Positions 51,403 through 64,000 are shown, counted from the stretch's first letter. The stretch is 64,000 nt of DNA from Tricholomella constricta (GCA_013368375.1 JAACJP010000018.1:558001-622000); one strand, 5' to 3'. The notes: generated by a model from the sequence alone, not told the origin. Numbers and translations are program-made.

Positions 51403-54400
51403 CTACAGCTCATCTCGCTGGGGCATACTGGAGCTGGGTGTGCAGTCACCAGACTCACAGCCCACATCGTCCGAGCTTTCGACCACCACCACACCACTTC
51501 CTGCGCTGGCGAGTACATTCGCGTCAGCAGCAGCCATCCCCGAGTGAATTAGGCCTTCATCTGCCAGTTGCCGTGCAAAGCGTGCAATTTCGGCATCATA
51601 CTCCTCCCATTCGGGTATTTGCCTGGCCCGCGCCAACTTGGGCTCTTTCTGAATAAAACATGAGCCAAGATATGCCTATGTCCGAGGAATGACTCACAGT
51701 AAGTGGGTTTTGGCAGAGGTCAATTGTCTTCGCTCGATTCAATCTATCTTTGCTGCCTATATTTTTTAATTGAGTTAGAGAATAACACACTAATTTAGAA
51801 CGTAACAACGTACACCAAGTTTCACACTAAGGGAAGATGTTATGTTTAAAGACTGACATTGAAGTAAATCAATAGACATACCCAGAGCCAGTCTTCATGC
51901 AAGGAATACTGATTAAATTTGTCAAAAATGTGCTCCGACTTTGAGCCCAACCCAAGATGCTGATACTCACAATGGGGACTTCGCGTTGGAGATTGTTAGG
52001 TAGATCTATGCCGACATGAGTGCGTTATGTCACCTCGGAAATGCCGAAGCTTACCCTGATCCAGGTTTGCAAGAGAATTTGGGTCAGCGGATAATTGCTG
52101 GTACTGGCCACGGAGGATGTCCTAATTATTGTTCCATCAGTTTGACAACCGGGCCTTACATTTTTGCAAATCTTACCCCAGCAGCCAACTGATATATAAG
52201 TGATGCATTTTTAGCAAAAGAAATTGAATGGATGACTGCGAAACTCACCTGTCGGAATCTAACAAGGTCTACAACATACAAGGCGCTGTCCAATATATCG
52301 TTCAACATCAGCTCGCTCTGCGCGAGGCCCACAGGACCCACCTAATGTGATATGGCCTTCCCTGCAGAAACTCCTTCCAGTAGCCCGTCTTCCAGAATCG
52401 GAATCCCTCCATGTCTGTATTATCATCGCCCATCGGAGTGTATCCATACGGCGCCCCATGTAGGTCCAGATCAACAAGCTCCTTCAAATCGGCACGTACG
52501 ATTTGGTCGGCATCGACGAAGATGACCTTCTTGAGATCCATAGGAAAGAGGACATCGAGGAAGAGGATCTTGTACGCCCAGATGATCCTTTGCTTCTCAG
52601 TTTGTTCACGGAGCCAAGACGGCCATTTGTACGTCACGAGTTCGTATTTGAATTTGTATTTTTCTGCCAGGTGAGGGATGAATTCCTGAACAGGCGACAC
52701 GGTCAGAATACAATCCATGATTTCGAAAGAATGCATGCAAAGACGTACCAGGAACGAAGGGGAGAGGAAATTTTCGATAAACCAGAATTTTACGGTGCTC
52801 TTCGTGTTACGAAGGACACTCAAGATCATTATCGAAGCGAAACGCTATGCAATCAAGTTAGCCTCATAGCACCTCCGATGATACGGAGGATTGACCTCAT
52901 ATAACAATCCAGAGGCGACAGTAAAAATGTTGATCTCTGCCTGCTCCTCTGACACTTGAGGGGGTGCCGTATCCTTGGATTTGAACAGAGATGACACACT
53001 ATCAAGAAAATTAGTCTCCACTACGTGGTCCTGGGAAACGACTAACCGAGTCAGTATCGAGCCCGAGTTACTCTCCTCTTTAGGCTCCTCCAATACATCC
53101 GCCTTCTCCATGCCCGGCTTCCTCGCCAACCTCGGATACAGAGTCAAGCCCTCGAAGCTCGTCAGCGTGATCTCGTCGCCACGTTCCTCGACCGTCGGGC
53201 TATCCCACCCTTCATTCCCCACGCTCTCCATCTGATAAATCTCCCTGCCCCGCCCCTTGCGGATCCCCAGCGCGAACACGCCAGGCTTCGCCTTGAACTG
53301 CAGGTACCCCAAATTCGCAACGACCTGCGTGTCGTCAATGGCCAATGCGTCCTTTCCACCGCGAAGGAGCTCGAGCTGCACGCCTCGAGGGGGGCTGTTA
53401 GTGTGTGCCTCACGCGCATGGCCCTCGACGACGAGGTAATCGAGGTCGAAAACGGCGTCAACGCTGTTGTCTCCTGGTGTGAAATTGGGGAGCTGAATGT
53501 TGTCGAGGTCGTGGAGTGATTCTTTCGGGCGAACAAGCCAGGAGGAGGGGACATCCATTGCGAGGGTATAGATAGGCTCCAGCGGAAGGTCCTCGAAAAC
53601 GGCTTGTGAAGGAATTTCTTGACTGATGGGTTATGTTAAGTTCGATTTGAGCATCATCGAATGAAAGAACAGACCCATTCTCGTCGAAAGACAACGAAGG
53701 CAGTAGATTGTAGCGATAGAAGTTTTTCAGTGGCATCTGGTGCCTAGTGAGCACTAACATGATATGTATCAAAGCGAACTTTCGCACCTCTGTATGTGTA
53801 GCCGGGTGCAGATGGACTTCGATGAAGGTATCAGGTACGTTAGACAGCCACTGACAGCCAAATTCAGCACCTCGTAATTATAATGTGGCACCAGCCTCAC
53901 CTGAAGCAAACTCGACCACTTTTGTCCAGTCACGCTCAATGGATCCATAATGACTGCAATATGATAGAGCGCCGTATAATTGTCACCGGCCTCAAACGCC
54001 CTGCATTTACATGAGCCAGGTGCTCCAGATAATAGCATGCCTACTTACGTGAATTGAGAATCCAATAGCTGGTACTGTCTCTGACGCGGCCGTTGCGGCG
54101 TTTGGAAGAGCGTGAAGTCGCTGGGGTCAGGGAGCTGGACAGCAGCAACGACGGAGGACGCCATCGAAATGAGATGTGAATACTTCGCTCTGTGTCCTCT
54201 TTAGCCTTGTTGGTATGAATGCAGTAAAAAAGCCACCTACCGGTCAACTTGGGAAGACGACGGCGCTATGGATTCGAGGGCATTGATCACCGGCTCAGTT
54301 CGTTTGCGAAATTCATAGACTTCTAGAGCAGAGAAGTCTGCGGCACAAAAATCGCCAGCCTCGATGGGGCCTACGACCTACAAATATACGACGATGCATT

Positions 54401-57400
54401 GATGAATGTCAGATCGACCAGGCGTGCGACGCCAAAACAAATGAAGCTTACCCGTCCGTTGACGAGGAGGGCCTGTTGGCCAGGAGCGATCTGGATATCC
54501 CGCACTAGTAAACGACTAGCCTTGACATATTCCGCATAACGTTTCGCATCAAAGTCTGCCACCTTCACACCCCCAATCAACGCTCGGACCATCTCATCCT
54601 GCGAAAGCACTGTTTGCGTTTCCTCGCTGGGAACCTCAACTCCCAGTACGCGCAGAAGCTGCTCCGGCGCGGCGTTCGAGAGTTGATGGGACTTGATCAG
54701 GTGAGAAATCAGCCACGATGCCAGAGGTCGGTTCGTGGTTTCGGTGGGGTCATTAACTGGATTGTGGATGAACGAGATGCGCGTGCGAGCATTGGGAGTC
54801 TGATGGTGCCGACTGTTGATACATTGGGCCGAGAGATAGTAAGAAGGCTACGCACGATTGACAACAGCGCCTCTTTGACGAGCTGTAAGCCTGCTTGGCT
54901 GTCGAGATCGGCGACGATGTAAAGGCTCAGTGGAACAATCTGGGACCCCGCTATGGAATATGGTGTCAGTTTAGAAGTCAATCCAATGCAAGGCAAACAT
55001 ACAAGGATACAAAAATGATGATGGTGCCAAGCGGAAGCCGGTTCTGGAGAAGAGGTCAGGCAGGTTGATGATTCGCAGCGACCCAGCTGTTGTCGCGGGG
55101 TAGATATATCGATTCCTCCTGAGACCAGTCGAGGGTTGATCGTAGAAGTATGTTGACACGGTTTCATTGTGTTGGTCGGAAAGCTTTCCTGTGTAAACCT
55201 ATTGTGACAATATCAATTAGACCATGATGCAATGATGGCTAGACGTCACTCACCTGCTCCTGCAGGTATTGCATCTGCTTTGCGAGTTCACTCTGCATGT
55301 GTCGAAGGAAATCCTATTTGAGGACAGTAATCAGATATGTCAACTATAAAGCGAGATTAAGAGACGCACATCGTCAAAACCAATGTGTCTTCCATTAAGG
55401 AAGGCATGCCCTAGCGGAGCCGCCGATGACTTGGCACCGAGACGCTCAGAGTATGTCAGGACCTTGTCGAGAGGAGCCAAGGGCGTGGCCTTTCCGGCAA
55501 TAATATCGTCCAGGTTAGCAACTACTTGCGTCTCTGATCTTTTCACCTGAGCAAAATCGGCAAATAGCCTCTCAAGGCTATCCCAATCGATTGTTAATTT
55601 TTCAATTGATTGGGCTTCTGCAACCTGGATCGATCCCCATGAGAGGTCAAAGGATGGCGGTAGGCTAACATGAATATACTCGCCTCTCGGAGGAACCTCA
55701 AGGTCTTTCGGCGTCCATAGTTGTGCACCAGGTGGTAAAAGAGTCTAGCCATGCGAGTACCTGGGACATTTTCCATGAGTGTGCGCTGTTTGGGCACTTG
55801 TAAGGGTGCACTTACCATCCTCTGTCTCAGTGAGAGGAACAACACCGAAACGGAAGGGAAGATCCCTGTTGATGATATTGGCCATCGTACCAGCGATAAA
55901 ACTCACGCTCGTGGTCTGCGAAAGATCCAGGACGAGAATAATGTTGAAGAGGTTCAGCCTGACGCTCGGGAAACCATGATACGTGGGGCGGAGGAGCTAA
56001 ATGTTCCATCCCGTTTAGAGATGAGGCGATGGACGAATTAAAGGATCGACATACAGTGTAAAGGGACGGGCTCCACTTCTCATATCTGGTACGATGCTAT
56101 GAGAATAGCGGAGTATCGAAACTTGGGAAGCCTTCCTCACCGGGTATCCTTCTCCATATCGTTCCAATAAACAATAACTTCACCACCTTCGGGCCGGTCG
56201 CTAGCGTCGAACAAACCATGGAGCACATCCGCACCAGATTGCGCTGCAGCAACACTTGAGTGCGTAAGTAGATTGAACGCCTCAGAACGCGAAATTCCGA
56301 GGGACGTAAGGCTGAGCATTGCGGCTCGCTCCTTCTTCAAAAGGCGCAGCAGACCGAATGGATGGATGTCCTTATCGGGGACGATGGCGCCGTTCAGCCA
56401 GAACATACGGGTACCACCCTGTGCCTTGAGAGAGTTTGCCTGGATCTCGGCCTCGAGACTCGCGTTGACAACGACGCGTCGCCCCAAGGAAGTTGCATAT
56501 TTGGGAAAGTTCTGAGAGAGACGTGTTAACACTATGAGAGGTTCTGAGGAGTCAGCGATGAGTTGTGTGGCTTGAGATCCGATGTCTATTATTTAATATA
56601 TTAGAATGGTTGCCCTTAGGCGTGAGGAGCATGGGCGCACTGTGAAGCTCATCCTCTGTCAATGGCGTCGCTGAGCTTGGGGCTGTTTTATTCTCAGGAT
56701 GGTTGTGTATGAGGGTCAAGATAGGATCCTCGACGGATTCGGAGTCGTCGCTCTTTCGCGTGCTGTCCTTGCCGACATCTAGAATCGGCTTCTCAGTTCA
56801 AGCGCATGAAGGAGATCGAGGTACGCCACTTTTAGGATTATTTCGGTCATCAATGGCAAGGTAGTCCGTCTTCTTTAAGTTCAGTGCAACTCCATAGCCT
56901 GACAAGGAGTTCCGGAACCGATCGTCACGAGCCTTTGGAGGAATATGGCGAAACACGTATTCCACGTGAGGATGAGGTTTGTCTGCGAGTGAAAGCAAGT
57001 AGCTGTGCAGTTCGCGGAAGTTGGCAGAGGACAATGACGCGTAGAAAATGGCAGTCCGCGGAGGGCGTTGCAGAGTGCGTGCCGAGGAGGGGTATACATG
57101 ATCGAAGGTCAGTAACTGAGGCCTAACAAGGCTGATAAAATTCTCAGCGTTCTTTCAATAACCAAAGGAACGGTAGGGACGTACTTAGAGGTTGAAGTTT
57201 TAACTGAAGGGTCGATTGTTTCTACCCCAGCAAGTTTCACAAGCTCTTCGATGTCACATACAACCTTCCCGTACCACTCAACCCAGGAACCGCATTCAGA
57301 GCCCTTGCTATTCTTGTGGTGGTCACCATAGTGCGAGTAAAACGCCTCGATCTTCGGCGTAGCTGCATGTAACGCGAGATTCATCTCCACCGCCGCCATT

Positions 57401-57740
57401 GCTCCGGGTTCGGTTAGGTACCCGTTCGAGGCAGCTACTTCCAGTACAGCTTGATGTACGGCCTCGGGAGACATTTTATGCGGCGAAGGCAACACTTCTG
57501 GATCACTCAACTTGTCCAGGAGCGGGAAGAAGGCATCTGGTGATTCCAGAGCTACGGTTTCGCTTCGACATCGTCAGACAAAACAAATCGTGCTGAAGGG
57601 TGAGCACAGACTCACAGGACTTCGAGGAGCGGTGAAGGCGCAGGCCATGATGACCTCAAAGAAATTTTGACTGGTGGACTGCCATTTGCTCCTCCCAACA
57701 CCGCACAAGACAGCCAGAGGAGCTGAAGGCTCCGCCTCAT
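51403..57740 (-). CDS. UDP-glucose:glycoprotein glucosyltransferase
   Basis: A very large multi-exon gene read on the minus strand from ATG 57740 to the stop at 51403. The N-terminus is a signal peptide ([20 protein letters not shown]). A long folding-sensor region of thioredoxin-like domains follows ([51 protein letters not shown] segments near 56.3 kb, [40 protein letters not shown]). The C-terminal GT24 domain has [46 protein letters not shown], the DxD motif in [17 protein letters not shown], and [11 protein letters not shown]. The chain ends in RDEL, an ER-retrieval signal variant. UGGT re-glucosylates misfolded N-glycoproteins so that calnexin can rebind them. It is head-to-head with NMD3. 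Confidence 0.9.
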
Positions 57741-58052
57741 GTTGCGAATTTAGTCGAGTATTCTCCGTGGTATATAAAGAACCAAATTCTGTTAGAAATT
57801 CCCCCGTGAGTGTCTAGCAGAACATATAAGCAGTGAAGGTAACAGGATTCGTATAACAGAGGCACGTCAACCGCGGTCCACGACACGTCAACAACTTCTT
57901 TTGATCTAATCTTATCGCTAAAGCATCACGTGCTCAGTTTTTTCAAGCTCTTGGGCAAGCTCAGTCATCCATCTGCTTTTCTGCAGTCATCGCCCGCTCC
58001 TTTTCATCGAAAACTTCCTAGATTCGACTCCAGAACTTAGATTGATTCAAAC
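57741..58052. promoter_or_regulatory. 312-bp divergent promoter of UGGT and NMD3
   Basis: The two start codons are 312 bp apart on opposite strands. The space contains a CACGTG-like site near 57927 (ATCACGTGCTCAG), which may be a bHLH/E-box element. Confidence 0.5.
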
Positions 58053-60002
58053 ATGGAGTTTGTTCCAGCTCCACCCGTTCATCGAGTGCTATGCGCAGAT
58101 TGTGGTAAGGCTATCTAATCAAGGGACAGAGATCCTTACAACTGATTCGTGCTCTAGGAACCCCAATCGTCCCAAATTCTGCGAACATGTGTGTGGCATG
58201 TCTACGGAATACGTGAGCAGTATTTCAGATAGGTTTTGGCAAAAAGTGATTCTGATTGGACACAGTGTCGATATCACGGAAGGAATCCCCAAGCAAGGTG
58301 AGCATATTCTAATCTATCCGAAGAATGTGTCTTGCAAACATGCATTCTAGCTTCTGTATCGTTCTGTCGCAACTGTGAACGCTTCCTCTCGCCACCCCAG
58401 GCGTGGATCCTCGCCAAACCCGAATCATCTGAACTTCTCTCGATCTGCCTGAAAAAGCTCAAGGGGCTGAACAAAGTGCGATTAACGGAAGCACATTTCA
58501 TCTGGACAGAACCACATTCAAAACGTCTCCGCGTATCGATGACGATCCAAAAAGAGGTGCGTGGCGACGCAATATCTCTTCCAGACAATCATAACAAGTT
58601 TATAGGTCCTTACCAACACAATTCTGGAGCAAACGTTTGAGATCGAGTATTTAGTACAGCATGGTCAATGCCCCGACTGCGCCAAACTCGCGGCCAAGAA
58701 TACCTGGAACGCCCTCGTGCAAGTTCGTCAGAAGGTTCCGCACAAACGGACATTCTTGTACCTGGAACAGTTAATCTTGAAGCACAACGCTCAAAGGGAC
58801 ACGATCTCTGTAAAAGAAGTCAGGGATGGTCTTGATTTCTTCTACAGTTCCCGCAGCCACGGCCTGAGGATGGTGGAATTCCTGCAGGGCGTCGTCCCCA
58901 TCAGGTGAGCCTGCTCAAACATCTGTGTCGGAATAAATATTGAACTGCTATCTTCAGATCAAAAAGTTCCGAACAAATCATCTCCTCCGACACGCACACC
59001 AGCACTGCCAACTTCAAATACACCTACTCCGTCGAGATCATTCCGATCTGCAAAGACGATCTCGTCTGTATCCCCCCAAAACAAGCGCGGCACTTGAGCA
59101 ACATCAGCCCGCTGACGATCTGCACGCGCGTAGGCAACTCCGTCCACTTGCTTGACCCTTCGACGCTGCAATATTGCGACATCACATCGAGTGCCTACTG
59201 GCGCTCGCCCTTCCACACCCTCGCTAACGTAACGGACCTCGTCGAGTTCACCGTCCTCGATATCGAGCCGGACATGCGACGGTCAAAGGGCAAGTACGTC
59301 ATGGCAGATGCCCAGGTCGCGCTGGCGAGCGCGTTCCGCTCTTCGGGAACGGGACACGGCGGCGATGAAGACATGATGGACTTTGACGGGCTGGGGAAGA
59401 GCAACCAGATCTACCACACCCGGACGCACCTCGGCGCAATCTTGCAGCCAGGCGACACGGCGATGGGGTACCATCTGACAAACAGCAATTATAACTCGGA
59501 TGACTTTGCGACTCTGGAGCCCGGGCGGATACCAGATATCATTCTGGTGAAGAAGTCGTACCCTAATAGGCGAAAGAAGAGCAAGGCGCGGACGTGGAAG
59601 CTCAGGAGTATCTCAAAGGAGGCAGGCGAGGAGGGTGAGACGAGTAACGCGAGGGGTATCGTGGGCCGTCTTGGAGGCAGAGACCAGAAGAAGATTGAAG
59701 AGGATTATGAGCTATTCTTGCGCGATATTGAGGAGGATCCTGAGCTTCGTGGTGCAGTCAACCTTTACAAGGCGCCAGAGGTGAAGATGGCTGCGCCGCA
59801 GGAGAAGAAGGGAGGGAAGAAGAAGGCCCAGTTCGCGATGGACGTGGATGATGCAGCAGTGGAGGCTGTTCGAACGACCATTGATGACGAGCATGAAGAA
59901 GAGGGAGAGTCGGACTTCCCAGAGATATCATTGGATGAATTGCTCGAGGATTTCGATGAGATGACTCTTGGGGCGGAGGAGCCTGCGCCTGTGGAGGAGT
60001 GA
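58053..60002 (+). CDS. NMD3: 60S ribosomal export adaptor Nmd3
   Basis: Six exons, 58053-58104, 58158-58212, 58266-58297, 58351-58556, 58606-58904 and 58958-60002, close in phase to 562 residues. The N-terminus has the paired zinc-binding cysteines (LCADCGTPIV, MCVACLRNTVDITEGIP, FCRNCERF), followed by PPQAWILAKPESSELLSICL and LRVSMTIQKE. The middle contains LVQHGQCPDCAKLAAKNTWN and VQVRQKVPHKRTF. The C-terminus is rich in Lys/Arg (PNRRKKSKARTWKL), with acidic segments ending DELLEDFDEMTLGAEEP, consistent with NLS and CRM1-dependent NES regions. Nmd3 binds the nascent 60S subunit and recruits Crm1/Xpo1 for nuclear export. The start is the first ATG, directly before the first zinc pair. Confidence 0.92.
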
Positions 60003-60244
60003 TTTATGAACTATGGTAGATCTGTGTCTTGACTGGGTCATACAGAACAGCATGATCTTATTACCCATATGCCTCAATACCGATAACGGATCGACTTCAA
60101 CTTTTGAACGAATAGTCGAGTGTGGCGTAACCGTCATCTTCGGAGTGTCGAGTTTGCGCACGTCATCAATATCGTGTGCGATATCGGCATGTACTCATAC
60201 ATTGGTGATAGCTTTACTTTCATAAGACTCTTTTAGCTCTCTCC
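60003..60244. other. Convergent spacer, NMD3 and P450
   Basis: 242 bp with no feature; 3' ends of both genes. Confidence 0.5.
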
Positions 60245-61567
60245 TCACAGGCTCGTGGCGTCAATCTTCCGGTATCTGATATAGCACGGTTCGGCAGCAG
60301 GCCGTCCCTACAAGAATATAACAATGAGAAGAAAATCCTCAAGTTTTGAGCAGGCACTTACTTGGAGGTAATGGTTCTTGTCAATCGCAGGAGGTTTACT
60401 GAGGACATGATCGCGTGCATCAACAACGTCATACTCAAAATCAAGAAGCATCAGAGCAATTATCGCCTTCATTTCGACCTTTGCGACTCTGCTACCAGGG
60501 CATACATGTCTCCCTAACGTTCAAATAACCAAGTCAAAAACGGGCCGCGTACATATGTGGAAGAGTAGATATCAAGAAACACGACTCACCGGCTCCCCAA
60601 CCCAGATGTCCAAAAGCGACCTTCCTATCCTCCTCTCTGCCTTGTCTGTATCTCTCTGGATCGAATTTTTGGGGATTAGGGTACACCGCTGGGTCTTCGT
60701 GCACATCGGCCATGGAATACGCCATGAAGTCCCCCTTTCGGAGAATCCCTCCGACAAGCAGGATATCTTTCTGCAAATTACGCCGCATGGCCGTTGAGGA
60801 CATCGTCAGGCGTAGGGTCTCACGGATGACGCCATCCAAGGCGGGCATCTCGTTCTCCCAGGCATCTAGGGGAATTTCCGAGAGGCGCTTGTGAAGTGGT
60901 TCTGTGGGCGAAGTGTTGGTGTGATTGGAGAGAAGTGATTCGACCTCGAAGGTGACTTTGTTCTTCCACTCTGAGTAGATGCCGAGGTATATCAGGTTCC
61001 AGCAGACTGGAGTGCGACAATCAGTTGAAGCCTCGACCGGAAATGAGGCATGCGCGTACTGTTCATTCCGGTGTTGCTCACTCCAGCCAAGACAATAGTG
61101 AGAACAAACTGTGCACCAGATCGCGAAGATGAGATATGAATGAAACTTGGAGAACAAAGTTAATTTCACCCCCGTGATTGTCTCGTTAGAAGCTCCTTCA
61201 GATATAAGCACATCGATCGCATCCGACGAAGGTATTGCGGACCGTCTCCTGAGGTCGACATACCTGGACAGAATATTGAAGATGTCCCCAGTTGCCTTGT
61301 GTCTCTTCCTCTGGAAACGGTTTGGAAGCCAGGGGAAGAGAAGCGAAGTGACGCTTGTACTGTTCTCGAAATCCCAGTACGCCTGGGAAAGCTTTTCGAT
61401 CGTTCCCAAATCCTCGGAGAGTTCCTGGCATGTGGAGACTCGGACCGTGGTCTGAAAGGCAAGCTATTTGAAGCAGACATCAGGAATGAATTCATCCCAT
61501 GACACACGACCTAAAAAAACACATACGTCGTAGACTTCTTTGAAAGGATTAATCTTCCCCCTTGGTT
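60245..61567 (-). pseudogene. Cytochrome P450 lacking its N-terminal part
   Basis: Read on the minus strand from about 61567 (GKINPFKEVYDLAFQTTVRV). Segments in order: STCQELSEDLGTIEKLSQAY, VTSLLFPWLPNRFQRKR, SSDAIDVLISEGASNETITG, the ExxR helix VIRETLRL, AYSMADVHEDPAVYPNPQ, FDPERY, the heme loop FGHLGWGAGRHVCPGSR with its cysteine, and EPCYIRYRKIDATSL at the stop. The family is CYP51-like P450s common in basidiomycetes. All catalytic motifs remain, but the first roughly 150 residues (membrane anchor, helices A-B') are missing. Upstream of 61567 the frame meets a TAA and no exon can be found before the retroelement at 61788. The gene is probably a 5'-truncated remnant unless distant exons exist beyond the element. 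Confidence 0.7.
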
Positions 61568-61787
61568 GCGCGGGCCGTTAAACGGCAGGTCCGAGTTCTA
61601 GCGGTTTCAAAGTATGTATGAGACACGGCTATCTACCAAAGCCAAGTTATACTTGCATATAGGTTCACTCATCGAAATAACTACGCCCGAACATACACAG
61701 CCATAATTGCATTTTTGGCACCCAAATAGTATGCAAGGCTCCAAATTTCTAAGTCGGACCCTTCATGCTCCACAGAAGCACATGTGG

Positions 61788-63749
61788 TCATCCCATTGTG
61801 CGAGACCTAAAGGGGAGATCACTCGAGAAACAAAGTGGCATTCTGTTACAGTCAAGGCTTAATGGCGGGTCGAGACGATGGGGAGGACAAGTGACGCGGC
61901 CTGTACGAGTAGTAGTAGCAGGGGGAGGTACATAGACAGAACAAGGATTTTGTTTTTTCGTAACAGGGGATTTGGATCGTGCATGGTGTCGTAAAAACGA
62001 TGAAGTGGAATTGCGTACCGAATCCTGTTCACAACCATCTACCGAGGCTGACATGTCTCCTGACGTGACGCTAGTCGTGCCGGAGTGCGATATGTGAGAC
62101 TCAGCCATAGAGAGGGGAGATTCGGCAGTTGATTTGTCTTGATTCACCGCTTGTGTAGGTACAGTAGTGTCTGGGATAGTAGGTACAGTATCAGTAGGAA
62201 GAGAAAAATGTTGTTGTAACATAACTGGGTGAGGTCTTGGAGCACAAGGATGTCGGCAATGGAAACAGTCGATGATTTTGTTGGCGGTGGTAGGGATGTC
62301 AGAGAGAGGAATCCAGGAGTTGTCGGTGTCGGGTAGGGAAGACCAGTGGACAAAATACTCATAATGGTGACCTATTTTGTGAGAGTCGAGAATATGGGAA
62401 ATAGATGGGGGAGAGTCGACGAGTTGGAAGGGTTGTGGAGAGGAATGTGGGTGGAATTCAGAGGGATCTTAATAAGGTTCCAATAGGGAGGTGTGAAAAA
62501 CTGGATGTAGACGAGAGAGATAGAATGGTAGACGTAGCTGATATGATTGTAAGCCGATTCATTGAACAACTGGGAAGGGACCGTGGCGTCAATGATCCAA
62601 TTTAAGTGACGGTCGAGTTGTTCGAATATTCTGGCAAAGCAACCACACCAGTTGGTCGGGCGCATAAGTTGGAGAAGGGAGAACACGAGTGTTGAATATT
62701 TTTTGCTTGACGTTCTTGCAAATACTGAAGTTTGGCACAAAGTTCAGCATGAATCTGATCTAAAAGTTGAGCAAGGTTTTCAGCAGCGGGGACGTTAGAA
62801 AGATTGGAACATTTTGGAGAACAGGTAGGGTAGAAACCTAAGTTGGTGAAGAAGGGCAGAGTGGACGGTTTGTTGGGGTCGAAGAACGGGATAAGAAGTG
62901 AACACGTGTTTGAGATGTTTGAAGGAACTGTGCGCAGACGTAGATGGGAGATCCTGTTGGATGGAAACGAAATAGCGAAACTGGAACATTCTTGGCATAT
63001 TTGAGGAATCTTCCTGGAGTTGTAACCAAGATCTTGGGTTTGGGCATAGACTTGTCGAAGATAGAGCGACCAAAGCCAGTCCAGTTGACGAAAGACTTGA
63101 GATATTGTGTTGACGTTGGAGGTGGTTGTGGTGTTGGTGATAGTGCTGGTGCTGAAGACATAGGGGTGTTGGCAAGACCGAAGCCTAAGCCAGCCATGGT
63201 AATAGGACATGCTTGAATTGAGGTTTGTGTAGTAATAGGCCGTGTAAGACCAAAGCCTTTAGCGGGGACCGTAACCAGAAAAGTGTGCTTGAGATTGCAG
63301 CAAGAAAGAGTAAGATCGGGGTTATCCCTATCGATATGTGGATTGTGGCAGCAAAGCCAATCCAGACCTAGAATAACAGGGAAAGGGACAGAAACTATGC
63401 CTAGTGTGATGCACTTGGAGTGTTTGTCCACCGTTAGTTGTGTAATTACATCAGAGGAAACGAGTCCAGAGGCAATGGGTCAGTTGTCCACTGCTATTAT
63501 TGGGATTGGTAATTCCTTTGCGCATCGTGGCAGAGAATGTCGCATAGCGAAGACGTCCCAAATACAAGATGCCAAAGCACCTGAGTCGACGAGGGCAAAA
63601 GTCTTGACGGGTTTGTGATTTGGAAAATTGAGCGAAACCAAAATAAAGAAATGGTCGGGAGACGAGGCATTTGTATCTGTAGGAAAATTATAACGAGGTG
63701 CGTTGATAGAGCTAGAAGGCCTGTGGGTGCTGTACACAACAACAAAACA
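61788..63749 (-). mobile_element. Decayed, internally deleted Ty3/gypsy (chromovirus) element
   Basis: Read from right to left: a retropepsin domain with FALVDSGALASCIWDVF (63640-63590), continuing to VPFPVILGLDWLCCHNPHI; then integrase C-terminal text (NVPAAENLAQLLDQIHAEL, GPFPVVQ, SRLHPVFHTSLLEPY); then a chromodomain (YEYFVHWSSLPD, SWIPLSDIPTTANKII) and a Ser/Pro-rich tail to 61788. Reverse transcriptase, RNase H and the integrase core are absent, so more than 2 kb has been deleted. Breaks: TGA after AVDN near 63480, TGA after FPVVQ near 62565, TAA after LLEPY near 62470, and frame changes around 62700. LTRs were not found by eye. Confidence 0.82.
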
Positions 63750-64000
63750 ACTAACAGCTATAGGGGGCGAGAAGTGTTAAAAGTTCCCAAACACGCGAGT
63801 GTGCAGGGCTAAAAGGATGGTTTGGACGAAGGTAAAGACGACCCGACTCGATATTAGTCGAACCGACGACGATGCGACGAGCGCGATGGTATGCGATAGT
63901 TCCCAGCTGGAACTGGTCGGCGACGCGACTGTTGATGTCGGAGGCGCGACAACGAGACGAACGATGCTAAAACGGAGAACTCACGGGTTCGGGCGGCGGT
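63750..64000 (-). other. Right edge: unassigned open frame
   Basis: The minus strand is open for about 60 codons (RVADQFQLGTIAYHRARRIV, VGSTNIESGRLYLRPNHPFS) without an ATG. It may be the gag region of the retroelement or an exon of a neighbouring gene cut by the window. The sequence is rich in CGACG. Confidence 0.25.

Overview
The window is nuclear DNA of a filamentous basidiomycete, most likely an Agaricomycete. Genes are packed with many short introns of about 45-70 bp with GT-AG ends, and the protein families are typical of that class: F-box proteins with the long basidiomycete C-terminus, BTB proteins, an S41-like secreted peptidase, a Ser/Thr-rich single-pass membrane protein, a DUF6570/Helitron-N ORF, a chromodomain Ty3/gypsy element and a DNA-transposon-associated Ulp1 protease. 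I did not recognise a species.

Layout. 0.7-7.3 kb: housekeeping block with an F-box protein (-), a Rud3-type golgin (+) and tRNA-dihydrouridine synthase Dus1 (-). 8.3-11.5 kb: a 17-exon secreted S41-like peptidase with a 4-nt exon and one apparent frameshift. 14.0-17.0 kb: a divergent pair, a zinc polyol dehydrogenase (-) and a KduD-like SDR (+), sharing a 358-bp promoter. 17-21 kb: a microsatellite-rich gene desert. 21.2-23.5 kb: malic enzyme. 23.7-24.7 kb: a diverged tandem duplication that copies the terminal exon of the next gene. 24.5-26.1 kb: a membrane protein.

27.3-38.6 kb is a mobile-element composite. It starts with a 5' Helitron fragment (DUF6570 ORF) whose helicase part is missing. 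This abuts an antisense multi-exon gene of unknown family with an HxD...H motif suggestive of a 2-oxoglutarate/Fe(II) dioxygenase and an apparent 1-nt deletion. Next come a captured intron-containing fragment of 2-oxoglutarate dehydrogenase E1 with a stop codon, a ten-unit 162-bp minisatellite carrying a palindrome in each unit, and a divergent Ulp1 (C48) protease gene with an intact catalytic centre. This is the part most likely to hold something undescribed.

39.8-43.2 kb: a lineage-specific accessory cluster, an F-box protein with a nucleotidyltransferase-like segment and two tandem BTB paralogues, one with an in-frame stop. 44.1-60.0 kb: conserved genes, an ABCC/MRP transporter (+) convergent with UDP-glucose:glycoprotein glucosyltransferase (-), which is divergent from NMD3 (+). 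60.2-61.6 kb: a cytochrome P450 lacking its N-terminal third. 61.8-63.75 kb: a decayed, internally deleted Ty3/gypsy element on the minus strand. The right end holds a short unassigned reading frame.

Exon borders were worked out by hand from splice consensus, reading-frame phase and recall of protein families. Where phase closes across the whole gene I say so. No database search was run.
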